64,000 bases of DNA. It comes from Cryptomeria japonica. Lineage: Eukaryota > Streptophyta > Pinopsida > Cupressales > Cupressaceae. The notes beneath the pieces were generated by a model. It had not been told where the DNA came from and searched no databases. It saw only the letters and a program-made list of their open reading frames with translations. Positions 1-10,719 of this stretch are shown here, in pieces. The stretch covers positions 780,930,119 to 780,994,118 of the forward strand of contig NC_081414.1 of the NCBI RefSeq assembly GCF_030272615.1, written 5' to 3'. Positions within the stretch are counted from its first letter, which is position 1. Every line of letters begins with the position of its first letter. The translations under genes were made by a program, and so were the position numbers.

Positions 1-173
1 GTGTGGTTGGTAGGACAAAAATGGAATTCGTTGAGGAGTGGATGTGTTGATTTGTTCTCACAATCTGTGATGATAAAAATTTGATTAACTAGGTGAGGTT
101 AATATGTGACTCCCTTCATGAATAGCTCATCAAGTTTAATGATAGGAAATATTTTCATTTATTCTTTGTTCTC

Positions 174-1910
174 TTGTATGCAATAGATACTAGTAGAAAT
201 TCTTGGCTAGGTTTGAGGCAAGTTGGCAATCTTTCAAATGGTGTACCTCTTTACAATTGTTTCTCCCAATTACATAAAGGAGAAGGTATGAGGAATTTCT
301 CCTACATCCAAGACATTATCCTGATGACAGTCATTAAAAATTTTGAGGGAAACTTGGAGAAAGGGATATTATAGAAAGTCAACGGTTATGGAAAGGTTCC
401 GCTGAAAATACCTAGGTATGCCACTTATTACTTTGTGTTTTAAGAATTGTTTCAGTAGATGGCCTTTGTAAATATCAAATATGTTCAAATGAGGATAGAG
501 GGATATTCTTTTCCCTTTAGATTGTCTTATTTTTCTTGTAAAAGTAATGAATTTGACAAGTTTTCTGATAAGCTCTAGCCAAGCTCAAACTTCCTTCTTT
601 ATCCATAAGGACCCATTTCGATAGCAAGGGTTATGTTAAAAAGATTTTTTATGGAGTATCCCACTATCTCTACATGCCCAAGTTGGAGGACTTTTGGGAA
701 GATTGCATTGATGAGATTGACGTTTTTCAAGAGAGGCTTTATGCGGCTAACCCTTAGCCAAATGTTTAATTTCAATGTTATTTATGCTATTCTAGAAAAT
801 ATTGTGGATGATGATTCAGACCTAGTAGAGAGTTCATACCAGAATGCCATATTACCTCCTTTTTAGTGGCATGAAAAAGAAGAAAAAATGAGTGTTAAAG
901 ACAAAACATCACAAGTTCTAGATAGGTCACAAGCTTGGTTGGAGTATCAAGTTAGAAGTCATTCTGGTTCTTCATCACAACAAGGAACACCCAAGGATAC
1001 CAGCATAGTTACTCAAACTTCTCAGAATGTGATGGGAAAATCAACACTAGAAACTAATATATCTTAGGTAGATTTGTCATCTAGTGGAGACAATGACCCA
1101 CTTGAAAATAATTAGAAATTGAAATCTTCCTATCTATGAAGCAAGTTCCATAACACCACCTAAAAAGAAGAGGATGGCTCTGCAAATTAGTTACAGTGAG
1201 GAGGAAACCTAGTTTCTTCCCAAACTGGGAGAGAAAATCTCAATAGTTTCTTCGATTGATGATGTATATCCCTACACTCCTCCTTCTGATGTCCCCATGT
1301 TGACACCTATTGCTACCATCAATATTTTGTTTATTAAAAAACCAACAAACACTTCATCTACTCCATGGCTTACAAAGGTGATTGAGAATTAAAGGAAATG
1401 GTATTCACCTACCAGTGAAATTAGAGTTGATATAGTGACATGCTGGGTAGGAGAGATGCCAAAACCTAAAAAAAGAAAAGGGGGTGGCTAGGATGATTGT
1501 GGACCCGTAAACAAAGTATCATGTCTTGGAAATTTCTGACCATAATATAGATAAGACTGAACATGAAAACATTGAAGGGGAATTTAATATAAGTAGAATT
1601 GACATGGGGCCTGCAACAACAGATGGAGATATTTATCATTCTAAGATTTTTTATGTTGTTCTATCCAGGAGAACTAAGGCTAGAGAAAGGAAGAATCAAG
1701 AGATTTATCAATATGTAGATACTCTTACTTCTTTCACTCGATTTTCTTGGTTAGCTGAGAACCTCTCCACCAACTCATCCTCCTAGATATCCATCACTGA
1801 GCTCATCAATTCTAATAAGCTAGAGATAGTAAAGAAAACACAAGCTATAACTAGAGCAATTGATGGCTGGTCTAGTCAGATAATTCTGAAACATCTGGCA
1901 TTCATTGTGA
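174..1910 (+). pseudogene. Unrecognised decayed coding sequence, 5' part
   Basis: I do not recognise the family. A protein-like reading can be followed for several hundred codons with a few stops and frame changes. From 633 a single frame runs to about 1110, broken only by TAG codons (864-866, and in the stretch near 1064 and 1111), in coding-like text such as KEEKMSVKDKTSQVLDRSQ. After a frame change it goes on with a basic, nuclear-signal-like TPPKKKRM near 1155, and the frame at 1526-1786 follows. The stops could derive from CAG codons. The reading seems to resume after the LTR at 1917-2977, so the LTR probably inserted into it. It could be an ORF of a transposable element; I cannot name a function. 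Confidence 0.4.
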
Positions 1911-1916
1911 AGAACT

Positions 1917-2977
1917 TATTAGGCACTTAGAGGGGGGGCTAAATCAGCGATAGTAAAAACAATACAAATCTTAATATCAATTTCACTAACTTTAAACTCA
2001 ATAGACATACAAGAAATAATAACAAGTATGCAATCAACACATAAAGTATAAACCACATCACAAAATATTTTATACATGGAAAAACCAAATGGGAAAAACC
2101 ACGGTGGGAGTTACTACCCATAAGATCCACTAATTGTAGTGTAGAGATCTTACCACTTAAGGTCTACAACACCTGATTAGGGGCACATCCTGTTAGGAGT
2201 ATCTAAGCCTAGCTAAGAGCATTACAAAAAGGTCTGTGAGGACCAGCCCTGTTAGGAGCTACCCAAGTAACTGGGATTTGAAAATACAAGCTAATGTGTC
2301 ACCTGGTTAGAGGATTTAATGATGAAAACTGTTAGGATCTGACTGCACCATGTTAGGAGTGAGCTTGTAAGAGGATTTTCTTGCTCCAACTGTTAGGAAG
2401 ACAGCAAGTGCCAATGATCTCAGTATAGCACCTTTTGTGTCTAATAAGATCTACTTCAGAACATTACAACATCACAGAGCCTTCATCTCTAAACTCCTCC
2501 AATCTTCACACTATATGAAAAACATAATTCTATCATCATATATCACATTATCAAGATCATTTATATATCCTTTCATACCTCATCATAGAATTAAAATTAT
2601 CATAAGGCCAAGTAGAACCTTATTACAATTTCCTAGGTTTAATGCATCTAGACAATCTTGCATTGTACACTTTAGTTATGTTGGCCACTGACATAATAAA
2701 TCCAATTATGTGTTGTGTTACCAATTTGAGTAATTTTTCCAGTCCACTCACACTTTAGTCATCAACATTGTTGTAACACTGCATCCCTTCATCAATCATT
2801 TTTTCCAGTTGAAGTCCTAGTTACCGGTTCAATCTAGTTGGTTGAACTATAGGACTTAGATGACTTAAAGAAGCATAGTTGCCATCAATGACAACATACA
2901 AAATAGTCATCATACATAAATCTAATCTCTATGCACAACAAACATATATTGGTTGTCCAAATGACCAAATGCCAACA
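1917..2977 (-). mobile_element. Probable solo LTR of a Copia element
   Basis: The left end TATTAGG (TGTTAGG in the other Copia LTRs here) is followed by a G7 tract at 1932-1938 and AATCAGCG, matching the end shared by the Copia LTRs at 14153, 19745, 56286 and 62127. The right end is GCCAACA, also typical. A line such as GGGAAAAACCACGGTGGGA near 2090 is also shared with those LTRs. No internal Copia coding sequence lies beside it, so it is best read as a solo LTR left by LTR-LTR recombination. I could not find a convincing 5-bp target duplication, so the exact ends are uncertain. Confidence 0.6.
2191..2397. repeat. Five internal copies of the LTR-end motif TGTTAGG
   Basis: TGTTAGG occurs at 2191, 2250, 2330, 2351 and 2391, with a related GGTTAGAGGATTT near 2310. 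The same word forms the end of this LTR family. Spacing is irregular, so this is not a simple tandem array. Confidence 0.6.
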
Positions 2978-3710
2978 CATTGAGCACAATTTGAGGAATT
3001 ATGACACCCTTAATCTGATGATAAGTATCCTGTCGAATCTAGCTACTAAGAGTAAAGAAAGAGACAGGTAGATTGGTTGCTTCATTATTGGAGATGTAGG
3101 ATGTTACTAAATTACCCCAAAACATTTTAATTATGGAGCATATCATTGAAAATCATGATGTTAGAATGGAAACACCATGTTACAAATAAGCTCCAGTCAC
3201 ACCTCACTACTTTAGTACTTCAGAATATAAACCTTTAAAGAGACATGAAAAGCTCCTTTGATAAAATTGGTATCAATGTACTTAGTGATGATGAGAAGCA
3301 ATTATTAAAATGAGAAATGGTGAGAAGAGATTTTCACCAAAAAGTAGAAGAGAGCCTCTCTGTAGGTAATGCGGGATCTAAGCCTTTAGAATGCCTGAAG
3401 GATGTGATAATAGTATTAAAAAATTTCAATGAATAAGTCCAAGATGTTCCTGGTAAGATTGCTGGAGCAAGTTAAAATATTGCCAAGTGGAGAGTCAAGG
3501 TTGAAGCCATGGCTAAACCTATGACATAAAATATATCGCCGATCCTTTCCAATTTTAGGGCCTATAAGAAAAGCCTGAATCAATAGGTGGCACGACAACA
3601 ATAGGGCAATGTAATAGACACAAGGGTGGAAACTCAAGAAGTAGTAGATGATGATGCAAAGATGGAAGATGAAGAAATGGATGGGGGCACAACTATTTGA
3701 TTATCTTCTT
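2978..3710 (+). pseudogene. Unrecognised decayed coding sequence, 3' part
   Basis: Directly after the solo LTR a protein-like reading resumes (EHNLRNYDTLNLMISILSN, then several stops). Around 3420-3500 there is another coherent stretch (SKMFLVRLLEQVK). The end, 3640-3700, is rich in acidic and Met codons. I take it as the continuation of the frame that precedes the LTR. Family and function are unknown. Confidence 0.3.
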
Positions 3711-4828
3711 TCTAGTTAATAGTTTTATTTTGATCGGGCTCTCAAATTATTGGTGCTAGTGGACCGTTTATTTGGTGGCTATGTTTAAGACTTTCTTGAC
3801 ATGGTTGTCTGCAAGAAGCTATTATTTAGATTAATTAAGTTGAACTATTTAATGATGGTATGAACCATAGTTAAGGGTTCTGATGGAGTTCTGAAGGCAT
3901 GACTTGTAGTTAACAGTGATTTTGCATATTTTGTGAAAAACGTAATGGAATTTTGTTTGGAAGAGGCTGCCTTGTTTCAGTTGGAATTATAATTTATGTT
4001 TGATGTTATCATCAATGATTATATCTAAATGGTTCATTGAATTTTTTTAAATTAGTTCTTTATCCATACTTTTTATTGTATGGGAGAATTATTTTTATAC
4101 ATTATTGTGAATCTGTATCGGATATTACACATATTACTGTTACTATTTTTTTTATATGGTGACCATTCACTAGTTGAAATCTATGTATCAGTACCAGTGA
4201 ATGATTCTAATTTGAAGTAATGGTGATTCATCTTTATACTTTGTTATAGAGGTCATAAGTGATTAGTTTTGTCCTATCTTTTTTTTATTTTGTAGAGCTC
4301 ATCTTTCCTACTTTCTGGTTAAAATGACACCCCATAAAACCACAAAATTTACATCATAAGAGGGAGCTATACCTCTAAGATTTAGAGGATAGTTGCAAAA
4401 CAAAACAAAACTTCTCCAACTATTGTTAATAGTTTGTTCCCTAGTCCGGGGCTAGGAGTCATATTGTCATTTATAAAAGGGAGCCAAATTTGTTAACCAA
4501 CAAGATGGAGTTGTCATCAAGAGGGAAGGAGAATTTGAATTTAGTGGAGGGGAAAAATTTTGGTGGTTGCAGAAACAATGTAGATACTATATTTTTCATG
4601 GGATCGGGGAGGGAAGGAGGGGAGGAAGCTTTGATCTAGTTGATTGCAGGGTTCTAGGTAGACAACACACTCAATGGCAGACTAGTGCTTGGGACATGTG
4701 TCTCTAATTTTGGTTGTTCAGAATCTTTTATTAGTGTATGCAATATTATTTGTAAGAATGAGAATGTGTTTCCATTTCCACCCTAGGGGCATATTTTCTA
4801 CATAATTATTATGAGGGCCCCTCTATTT
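3711..4828. other. AT-rich spacer, nothing recognised
   Basis: No coding frame, RNA gene or repeat end was recognised. The last 300 bases (about 4500-4828) are less AT-rich and could be part of the LINE-like sequence that continues at 12719, because element A is inserted at 4834. This was not established. Confidence 0.3.
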
Positions 4829-5006
4829 ATTTTTGTAGTGTCCTAAAATTGCGACACTTGCAATTTCGACTGCATTTCGGTCTTCACGATGGTGACACAA
4901 CACGCAACCTGAATGGAGACCCCTAAACCTATTTTTGACATTAAAAACTGCATTTTTCAAGCACCCTGGCCTGAACCTCCTTTGCACCCTACTGTCTCGG
5001 GAGGTG

Positions 5007-5095
5007 GGACCAGAGCGCCCAGTGCCCTGGTCCTTCATGACCAGGGCGCCCAATGCCCTGGTCCCCCAGGACCATGGCACCCAGCGCCCTGGTCC
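5007..5095. repeat. Three 27-bp palindromic GC-rich units, 31-bp period
   Basis: Units lie at 5007-5033, 5038-5064 and 5069-5095. Each consists of a left arm like GGACCAGGGC, a 7-nt centre like GCCCAGT, and a right arm GCCCTGGTCC. The arms are reverse complements, so each unit can fold as a hairpin. The surroundings are AT-rich, which makes the array stand out. Confidence 0.9.
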
Positions 5096-5213
5096 CTGGA
5101 CCTATTTTGGGCCCAGTCTCCTATGGGGTCTCGGGTCTTTTTGTTTGCAAATTGGAAATTAACTTTCCTGGTCGGCCTAAGGTCGGGAAAATCAGTCTAA
5201 CCCTAATTGACAA

Positions 5214-5222
5214 GTATATAAA
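5214..5222 (+). promoter_or_regulatory. TATA box of element A 5' LTR
   Basis: GTATATAAA lies in a position suited to start the genomic RNA about 25-35 nt downstream. The same box is kept in the 3' LTR at about 11849-11857. Confidence 0.65.
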
Positions 5223-6097
5223 CTACATTTTTCTCTCTCATTTGATATGATGGAAAAAGCATGGAAACTATACTCAAGTATTCAAGCATTCAAGCATTCA
5301 AGCATTCAAGCATTCCTTCTAAGTCTCCATTCAAGGCTAAGTGTTGCATTCAAGACAAGGATTCAACCATTGAAGAGGAGATCACTTACTACATACTACC
5401 ACAACATACAACAACATACAACATCTATACCTTCGCACATAAGGATACAAACATCCTTACAACAAGGTATTAGTACTTGTTTTACATTACAGACAATTAC
5501 ATTTACAACAATTTCTCATTTCTTGGTTAATTCCAAAACCGGGGTTTGACCTAAAGGCAAACCCCTAATCCCTAACCCCCCAATCATCTTCGCTTTTCTG
5601 TGTGTAGGTTGCCAGGTACGCGGCTGAAATTGAAGATCTGGAATCCTTGTGCAGAGACGAACAGATCCCCCTTCGTTTCGCGGATTTTTCGGAGGACTGT
5701 GGCGCCGGGCGCCATCGTCCCGACAACTTTTGCTCAAATTTGCAAGACAGCGCCGTATCGACATTTTACTACTAATTCCAGGTCTGCAGCTTCATCCTAT
5801 ATCCCTGTCTCAGTTTATAAGCGAATCTTTGTCACTTTCTATGCATTCCTAGCTTAATTCTTCTATCAACATTCTTTACAAAAGAGGGTAGCCTTGCTTT
5901 CTTAACCCTTGAAACTCATTTAGCATCCAATCTTGCATTGTGTGGGATTGGATCTTGTGGGTTTCAACCCCTCTTTTGAATGTAAAGTCTCTCCCTTAAG
6001 TGAAAACCATCAACCCTAGCGATCTCCCTTCTCTCTCCTCGGAGTTGGAAGAGGGGAGAGCAACTAGGGTTCGATTGCGATTTTCTGCTTTACATTT

Positions 6098-6115
6098 TGG
6101 TGAACCCGACGTGAA
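6098..6115 (+). other. Primer binding site of element A
   Basis: TGGTGAACCCGACGTGAA begins three bases after the LTR end. Its complement ends in ACCA and resembles a tRNA 3' end with part of the T-arm, but I could not name the tRNA. Element B has the same site with two transitions and the same 3-nt spacer. Confidence 0.75.
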
Positions 6116-7275
6116 CATCCTTTCTGATTATTCATGGTTAGATTTGAAAATTGGCTTCCTTGATTACATTTCCATGTTTGATCTTTTGCAAATTTTAGAG
6201 GTTGATTGCATAAAAACCCTAAAATTTTCTTTTTGAAAATTGAACTTGTGAAATATTTAATTGTTAATGCTTGCTTCAGATCTGCCCTTTTATTACAAAT
6301 TATCAGTTCATATTTGTGCTTTAATTTTGAAAATTAAGTGGTTAAGTGTCAAAACCCTAATTTTTGAAACCCTCTTGATTCAACCTTTGTCCGACAATTT
6401 CACTGATCAAAACATCTCCAAATCAGCTATAACTTTGGATTCTGCAATAAAATCACAATATCTTTCATCCCTGAAAATTTGGAAAAAAGTTGCAAGGACC
6501 ATGTGCACTCCGAGCGCCATCGTCCCTGACATTTTTTTTGAAATTTCAGGAGCAAGATTTTACTGTATTTTCCTACTAAAATCTAGAATTTTGGCTGATT
6601 TTATCAATTATAACACTTTCAAAATTATAGTCAAAGTTGGTCTTGTGATTGCTTGGTTTAGGGCTTCTAATCATTCAAAAATCATTGAAATTGAAATTTT
6701 GTGTCAAAATTGTGTTCTTACTGTCTTAAATCTGAAAAGTGTGTTTGCATTCATTCGAAATTCCAGTGCTTTATTCAAAATTCTTGCAATTTGTGACTTT
6801 TGAAATTAAGTGCTTAATTACAACAACTTTGATTTCCGCTTTCAAAATCGAAATTTGCGTGAAATTGAGTCAATTTTTAAATTTCAAAACTTGCATTGCT
6901 TTTGGTATTCCCTCTAAAATCATAAAATTCAAAATTTCAGTTTCCCTCTCTTTTTCAAAATTCAAATTTTGCATTTTTCAACAATCTTGATAGGGTTCAA
7001 TTTTGAAATTGCAACTTTAATTTGGCCTATCTATAGATCGTAAAATCACTCAATTTTTTCAGATTAGCTCTAAAATCATCATAACTTTCATCCCTACAAA
7101 TTTCGAAAAAAGTTGCAAGGACCGTGTGCACTCCGAGCGCCACAGTCCCGGACTTTTTTTTCAAAATTTTGGGAGACTGTCGTGATTGCATTTAACAGCT
7201 TAAGTCTAGAAGATTGGCTGATTTTACTGAAAATTGCTACCTCTGAATTCAAAATCTTCTCTCCCTCTCTAGTGC
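6116..7275 (+). other. Untranslated leader of element A with two copies of a hairpin module
   Basis: AT-rich leader between primer site and gag. Two segments, about 6460-6630 and 7070-7240, are diverged duplicates: each has ATCCCT.AAATTT, then AAAAAAGTTGCAAGGACC, then GTGCACTCCGAGCGCCA, then a T-run, and ends near TTGGCTGATTTTA. The core is related to hairpin modules in the A and B LTRs. No long frame that looks coding is seen here. A packaging or dimerisation role is possible but is only inference. Confidence 0.6.
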
Positions 7276-9279
7276 ATGAGTTTTACAACAACAAGCCCTA
7301 CTTACACTATTCCCGTTAGACGAAGCCGTAGAATTAAGTCTTTCCGAGGTTTAATTACTGAGGAGATGGAACCTAATTTGAATAGCCTTTTTAACGAGGA
7401 CATGGGTAATTCCTCTAATCCTCCTAATGATGAAGAAGCTCTCCATGAGGTTTCTGTAGAACAACTTTCAAAATTGGATAACCAATTTGATGATTTTCAC
7501 CAATGGATGTCTCATGAGTATCCCGATAGTCAAGCTCTTCCTTTAATTGAGGGTCTAAAACATATGCTTCAAAGTGATAAGAATGGAATTGATATTTTGC
7601 GTGGTATTGCACACATTGTGGATTTGAATGTGATGCCTATGAAGAGTTGTGCCGAATCTTTAGGTTATACACAACCTCCTACACAAGTCAATCATTCTAT
7701 TCCTTTGACAACTTCTATTGCTATCATACCTACCTTTACATCAAACATAATGACTACTTCTATACAAGACATTCCTCCTATGATCACCAGTCATGGGGGC
7801 AATCCTTCTTCTTCAATTAACCCTCTTCCTTCATTCAATCTGACTTCTTCATTCATTCCTTCAATGAGTGTTCCTATTACATCTCCGCAAATGAATATGA
7901 CGCAAGGGGGCAATTCATTTAACCATTCCATTCCTCCTTGTAGTGTTCCTCCTGTCCAATCATCTCCTATGACTAATTATCATAGAGTCCCACCACCTTA
8001 CTCTTTACCTTCTTTCAATAATATAACACCTCCATCTCAATCTAACACATCTAATATGAATTCTTCGACTGAAGCGACCATTAACAATCTTGCACAAACT
8101 GTCTCTTCTTTACAGCAACAAATTGCCTCTATGAATCAATCTAAGTTTAGTGTGCCCACATTTGATGTTGCGAGCCCACTTTCTCTTGACATTGTTCGAG
8201 CTATTCCCCCTAAACATGTTGAAATCCCGCATTTGGAGCTTTATAATGGTAAAGGTGATCCTCTAACACATGTTAAGACTTTTCAAACAATATGTACTGA
8301 TTTTGCTTATGACCAAAGGTTGCTTGCAAAACTATTCACTAGAACATTAAGAGACAAAGCCCTACAATGGTATTGCTCGTTGCCTTCTTATTCTATTACT
8401 TCTTTTGAACAACTTGAAAATGCTTTCATTCAACAATTTCAAAACAATATAAGTCCTAAGGTTACTTTGATTGATTTAATGCATTGTAAACAAGGTGTTA
8501 AAGAAAAAGTGACTGATTTCATTGGTAGATATAAGCATTTGTATGCTCAAATTTCTTTTCCAGTGCTTGATAATGATATTCAAAGAATCTTTATTTCTAA
8601 TTTACAAAAAGATATTCGAGACAAACTTCTGTTTTCTGAGTTTACTTCTTTCCAACAGTTGTGTGCAACTCTTCACAATTATCAACTGATTGTGAGTCAA
8701 ATGGAACAATCACATCCTATGGCTCCGAGTGATAAGGGTGATAGCAGTCAACAACCATTTCGAAAGTTTAAACCGAACAGAGATTCCATCAAATTCAATG
8801 AAAACATCATCAACAACAATGTGAATGCAGCATCAGGTGTGCCTCCTATTTCTAAATTTTTCAAGAAAGAAAGAAAGTATACTCCTTTGAATGAATCATT
8901 GCATAGTATTATGAATAAGTTATTGGAACAAAATGTGCTTACTCTTCCTCCTATAAGGCAAATTGATCCTACAAAGATTACTTCACCTTATTTTGATAAC
9001 AAAGCTTTTTGTCACTTTCATCGTCAGCCTGGGCATGATACTGAAAAATGTTTTTCTTTAAAGGGTAAAATTCAAGATTTGATTGATAATAATACTATCT
9101 CTGTTTCTGGAGTGAATGATAAAGGCAACACATCTGTAGCTCCTCCTAACCAAAATCTTCAGATTTTTACTGATCCATTACCTTCTCATACCTCTAATGT
9201 GATTGAGGCTAATGATTCCTCTTTATCATCTGATGGTCTTGTGTCTATGACTCCGAATGTGATTAACTTTGTAGAGTAG
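7276..9279 (+). CDS. gag: GAG polyprotein of element A (Gypsy, Tat-like)
   Basis: 667 codons, intact. Residues 1-300 are Ser/Pro/Asn-rich low-complexity sequence. The retrotransposon capsid domain spans about residues 318-427, starting LELYNGKGDPLTHVKTF and including KALQWYCSLP and TDFIGRYKHLYAQI. A zinc-knuckle-like motif of the Tat kind, CHFHRQPGHDTEKC, lies at about residues 579-592. GAG forms the virus-like particle in the cytoplasm and packages element RNA. ATG at 7276 is the first Met of the frame and lies after a long leader, as in other Tat elements. The frame ends in TAG, and the next ORF is in the same frame 24 bases on. An intact gag in an element lacking pol is notable. Confidence 0.9.
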   Translation: MSFTTTSPTYTIPVRRSRRIKSFRGLITEEMEPNLNSLFNEDMGNSSNPPNDEEALHEVSVEQLSKLDNQFDDFHQWMSHEYPDSQALPLIEGLKHMLQSDKNGIDILRGIAHIVDLNVMPMKSCAESLGYTQPPTQVNHSIPLTTSIAIIPTFTSNIMTTSIQDIPPMITSHGGNPSSSINPLPSFNLTSSFIPSMSVPITSPQMNMTQGGNSFNHSIPPCSVPPVQSSPMTNYHRVPPPYSLPSFNNITPPSQSNTSNMNSSTEATINNLAQTVSSLQQQIASMNQSKFSVPTFDVASPLSLDIVRAIPPKHVEIPHLELYNGKGDPLTHVKTFQTICTDFAYDQRLLAKLFTRTLRDKALQWYCSLPSYSITSFEQLENAFIQQFQNNISPKVTLIDLMHCKQGVKEKVTDFIGRYKHLYAQISFPVLDNDIQRIFISNLQKDIRDKLLFSEFTSFQQLCATLHNYQLIVSQMEQSHPMAPSDKGDSSQQPFRKFKPNRDSIKFNENIINNNVNAASGVPPISKFFKKERKYTPLNESLHSIMNKLLEQNVLTLPPIRQIDPTKITSPYFDNKAFCHFHRQPGHDTEKCFSLKGKIQDLIDNNTISVSGVNDKGNTSVAPPNQNLQIFTDPLPSHTSNVIEANDSSLSSDGLVSMTPNVINFVE

Positions 9280-9303
9280 CAAGAAAACCCTAAAGAACCT
9301 TCC

Positions 9304-10719
9304 ATGACATTTGATTCTAGTGAAACTATCAGGGCACCTGATGGTCCTTTATACATAGTTGCAAAAGTTAAGGATACACCTTGCCGTGGAGTGCTTATTG
9401 ATCCTTCGTGCATGGTTAATGTTATTACTGAAGAATTTCTTTTTACTTTGCAATTGAATCAAGTGATCTATGACAAAATCGATGTGGTTGTGAAATTATT
9501 TGATGCATTTTCTTCTCCTGCAATTGGTTCTACTACATTACCTATTGAGGTCCATAACAAATCCCTTGATGTGAACTTTGCTATTATTCCTTCATCCGAA
9601 CAATTTCTTGTGAAGCTTGGCTATCCTTGGCTATCTTCCATGAAAGCTATTGCTTCTCCTATTCATAAGTGTTTGAAATTTCCCCATAATGGTGAAGTTG
9701 TTACTATTAATCATAGTCTCTTTAAACCAGTTGAAAGAACTTCTAGCATTCCTATTGATTACTTTTGGCCTAAACAATTCCAGTCTCTTCCTCCGCGAAG
9801 TGATCATCTTTTCAAATCTTATCAAAAGTGGAAAACAGATATGATCCTATCTTTAAGTGAACCTACAACACCTAAACTTGACATTCCTATCGTTCTTGAG
9901 AAGGAAGTTCTTCCTTTGAAAGATAAAACTAATGTCTTTCCTCAAGAAGATTCCCAACCCGTCCCTATGGATGTGACTATGTCTATGCCGAACAAACCTT
10001 CTAAAAGTAGACCTATACCTCCTCGTCATGATGGACTTGGTCTTCTTCCTAAACCAAAAATTCCTCCTTTATATGGAGCAGTTCCTCCTCCTTCTTTTTA
10101 TAGAGAGAAGAGACCTTCTTCTTTTCCTATTATCCAGCCTAAGAGACCACAACCTAAACACCCAAGTGATAGGGATGAGAATATTCCTCCTCCTCAATCT
10201 TCTCCACTTCCTACTAAGACTAGACGAAATCGTTCTGCACGTGAATACCGACGAAAGCGTCGTCTTAGAGCTCAAGCAGCTGCTTCTCAAACTTTGCAAT
10301 CTCTAAAGACACCTTCAACAAGCATTATTCCATTTTCTCCTCAGCCAAAAATTGAGCCTAAATCTCCTAAACATAAGATGCATGATGGTCTTGATCCTGT
10401 GCGAGTTAAAGATCCTATTTTTATAAATCTTGATGATGATATAGATGAAAATGTTATTCATGATGAACATGTTACTCCTCTTGCTTCTGATAGTGAATAT
10501 GAACTTGTTGATGTTGATAACCATTTATCTAATGAATTTTCTAAAGCACTTATCCTAGCTCCTAGACAAGAACAACGTGGCTTGGAACATGAACACAGCC
10601 CTTGTTTGGATCTTGTGATAGCTCCATCTGCTGTGTTGGATGTTCCTCCTCTAGCGTGTTCCCTGCCTTCCCGAAACCTTGATCAGCAAGATCGGGGGGT
10701 AGATGACATGCTAGACTAG
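9304..10719 (+). CDS. Protease-like ORF with Pro/Arg-rich tail, element A
   Basis: 471 codons, in the same frame as gag and separated from it by a single TAG at 9277-9279. Residues 10-130 resemble a retropepsin-like protease: GVLIDPSCMVNVI around Asp33 sits where the active-site D-T/S-G is expected, and LGYPWLSSMKAI follows about 80 residues later, as in Gypsy proteases. The active triplet is D-P-S, not D-T-G or D-S-G, so activity is doubtful. The remainder is Pro-rich, with an Arg-rich stretch (TRRNRSAREYRRKRRLRA, near residues 310-330) and an acidic stretch (near 375-410). RT, RNase H and integrase do not follow. The tail could bind nucleic acid; that is inference. Confidence 0.75.
   Translation: MTFDSSETIRAPDGPLYIVAKVKDTPCRGVLIDPSCMVNVITEEFLFTLQLNQVIYDKIDVVVKLFDAFSSPAIGSTTLPIEVHNKSLDVNFAIIPSSEQFLVKLGYPWLSSMKAIASPIHKCLKFPHNGEVVTINHSLFKPVERTSSIPIDYFWPKQFQSLPPRSDHLFKSYQKWKTDMILSLSEPTTPKLDIPIVLEKEVLPLKDKTNVFPQEDSQPVPMDVTMSMPNKPSKSRPIPPRHDGLGLLPKPKIPPLYGAVPPPSFYREKRPSSFPIIQPKRPQPKHPSDRDENIPPPQSSPLPTKTRRNRSAREYRRKRRLRAQAAASQTLQSLKTPSTSIIPFSPQPKIEPKSPKHKMHDGLDPVRVKDPIFINLDDDIDENVIHDEHVTPLASDSEYELVDVDNHLSNEFSKALILAPRQEQRGLEHEHSPCLDLVIAPSAVLDVPPLACSLPSRNLDQQDRGVDDMLD

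Larger units (their letters stand above)
4834..6094 (+). repeat. Element A 5' LTR
   Basis: 1,261 bp, direct repeat of 11466-12712. It begins TGTAGTGTCC (the other copy reads TGTAGCATCC) and ends GCTTTACA. It contains three GC-rich 27-bp hairpin units (5007-5095), a TATA box (5214-5222), an 8-bp ATTCAAGC array (about 5280-5315) with more copies than the 3' LTR, and a hairpin module near 5697-5735. Confidence 0.92.

Noticed and set aside
2191-2400. Possible CRISPR-like array
   Set aside because: Short irregularly spaced words in a plant LTR; no true repeat-spacer structure.
1912-2982. A target duplication for the solo LTR at 1917
   Set aside because: Flanks GAACT and CATTG do not match; no shift of the ends gave a convincing match.
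4823-5200. Several overlapping frames in the A LTR on both strands
   Set aside because: They arise from the GC-rich hairpin array and do not continue; the same applies to 11483-11885 and 38684-39083.
10028-10306. Leu-rich frame overlapping the second ORF of A, and the Arg-rich minus frames beside it
   Set aside because: Shadows of the protease-like ORF in other frames.
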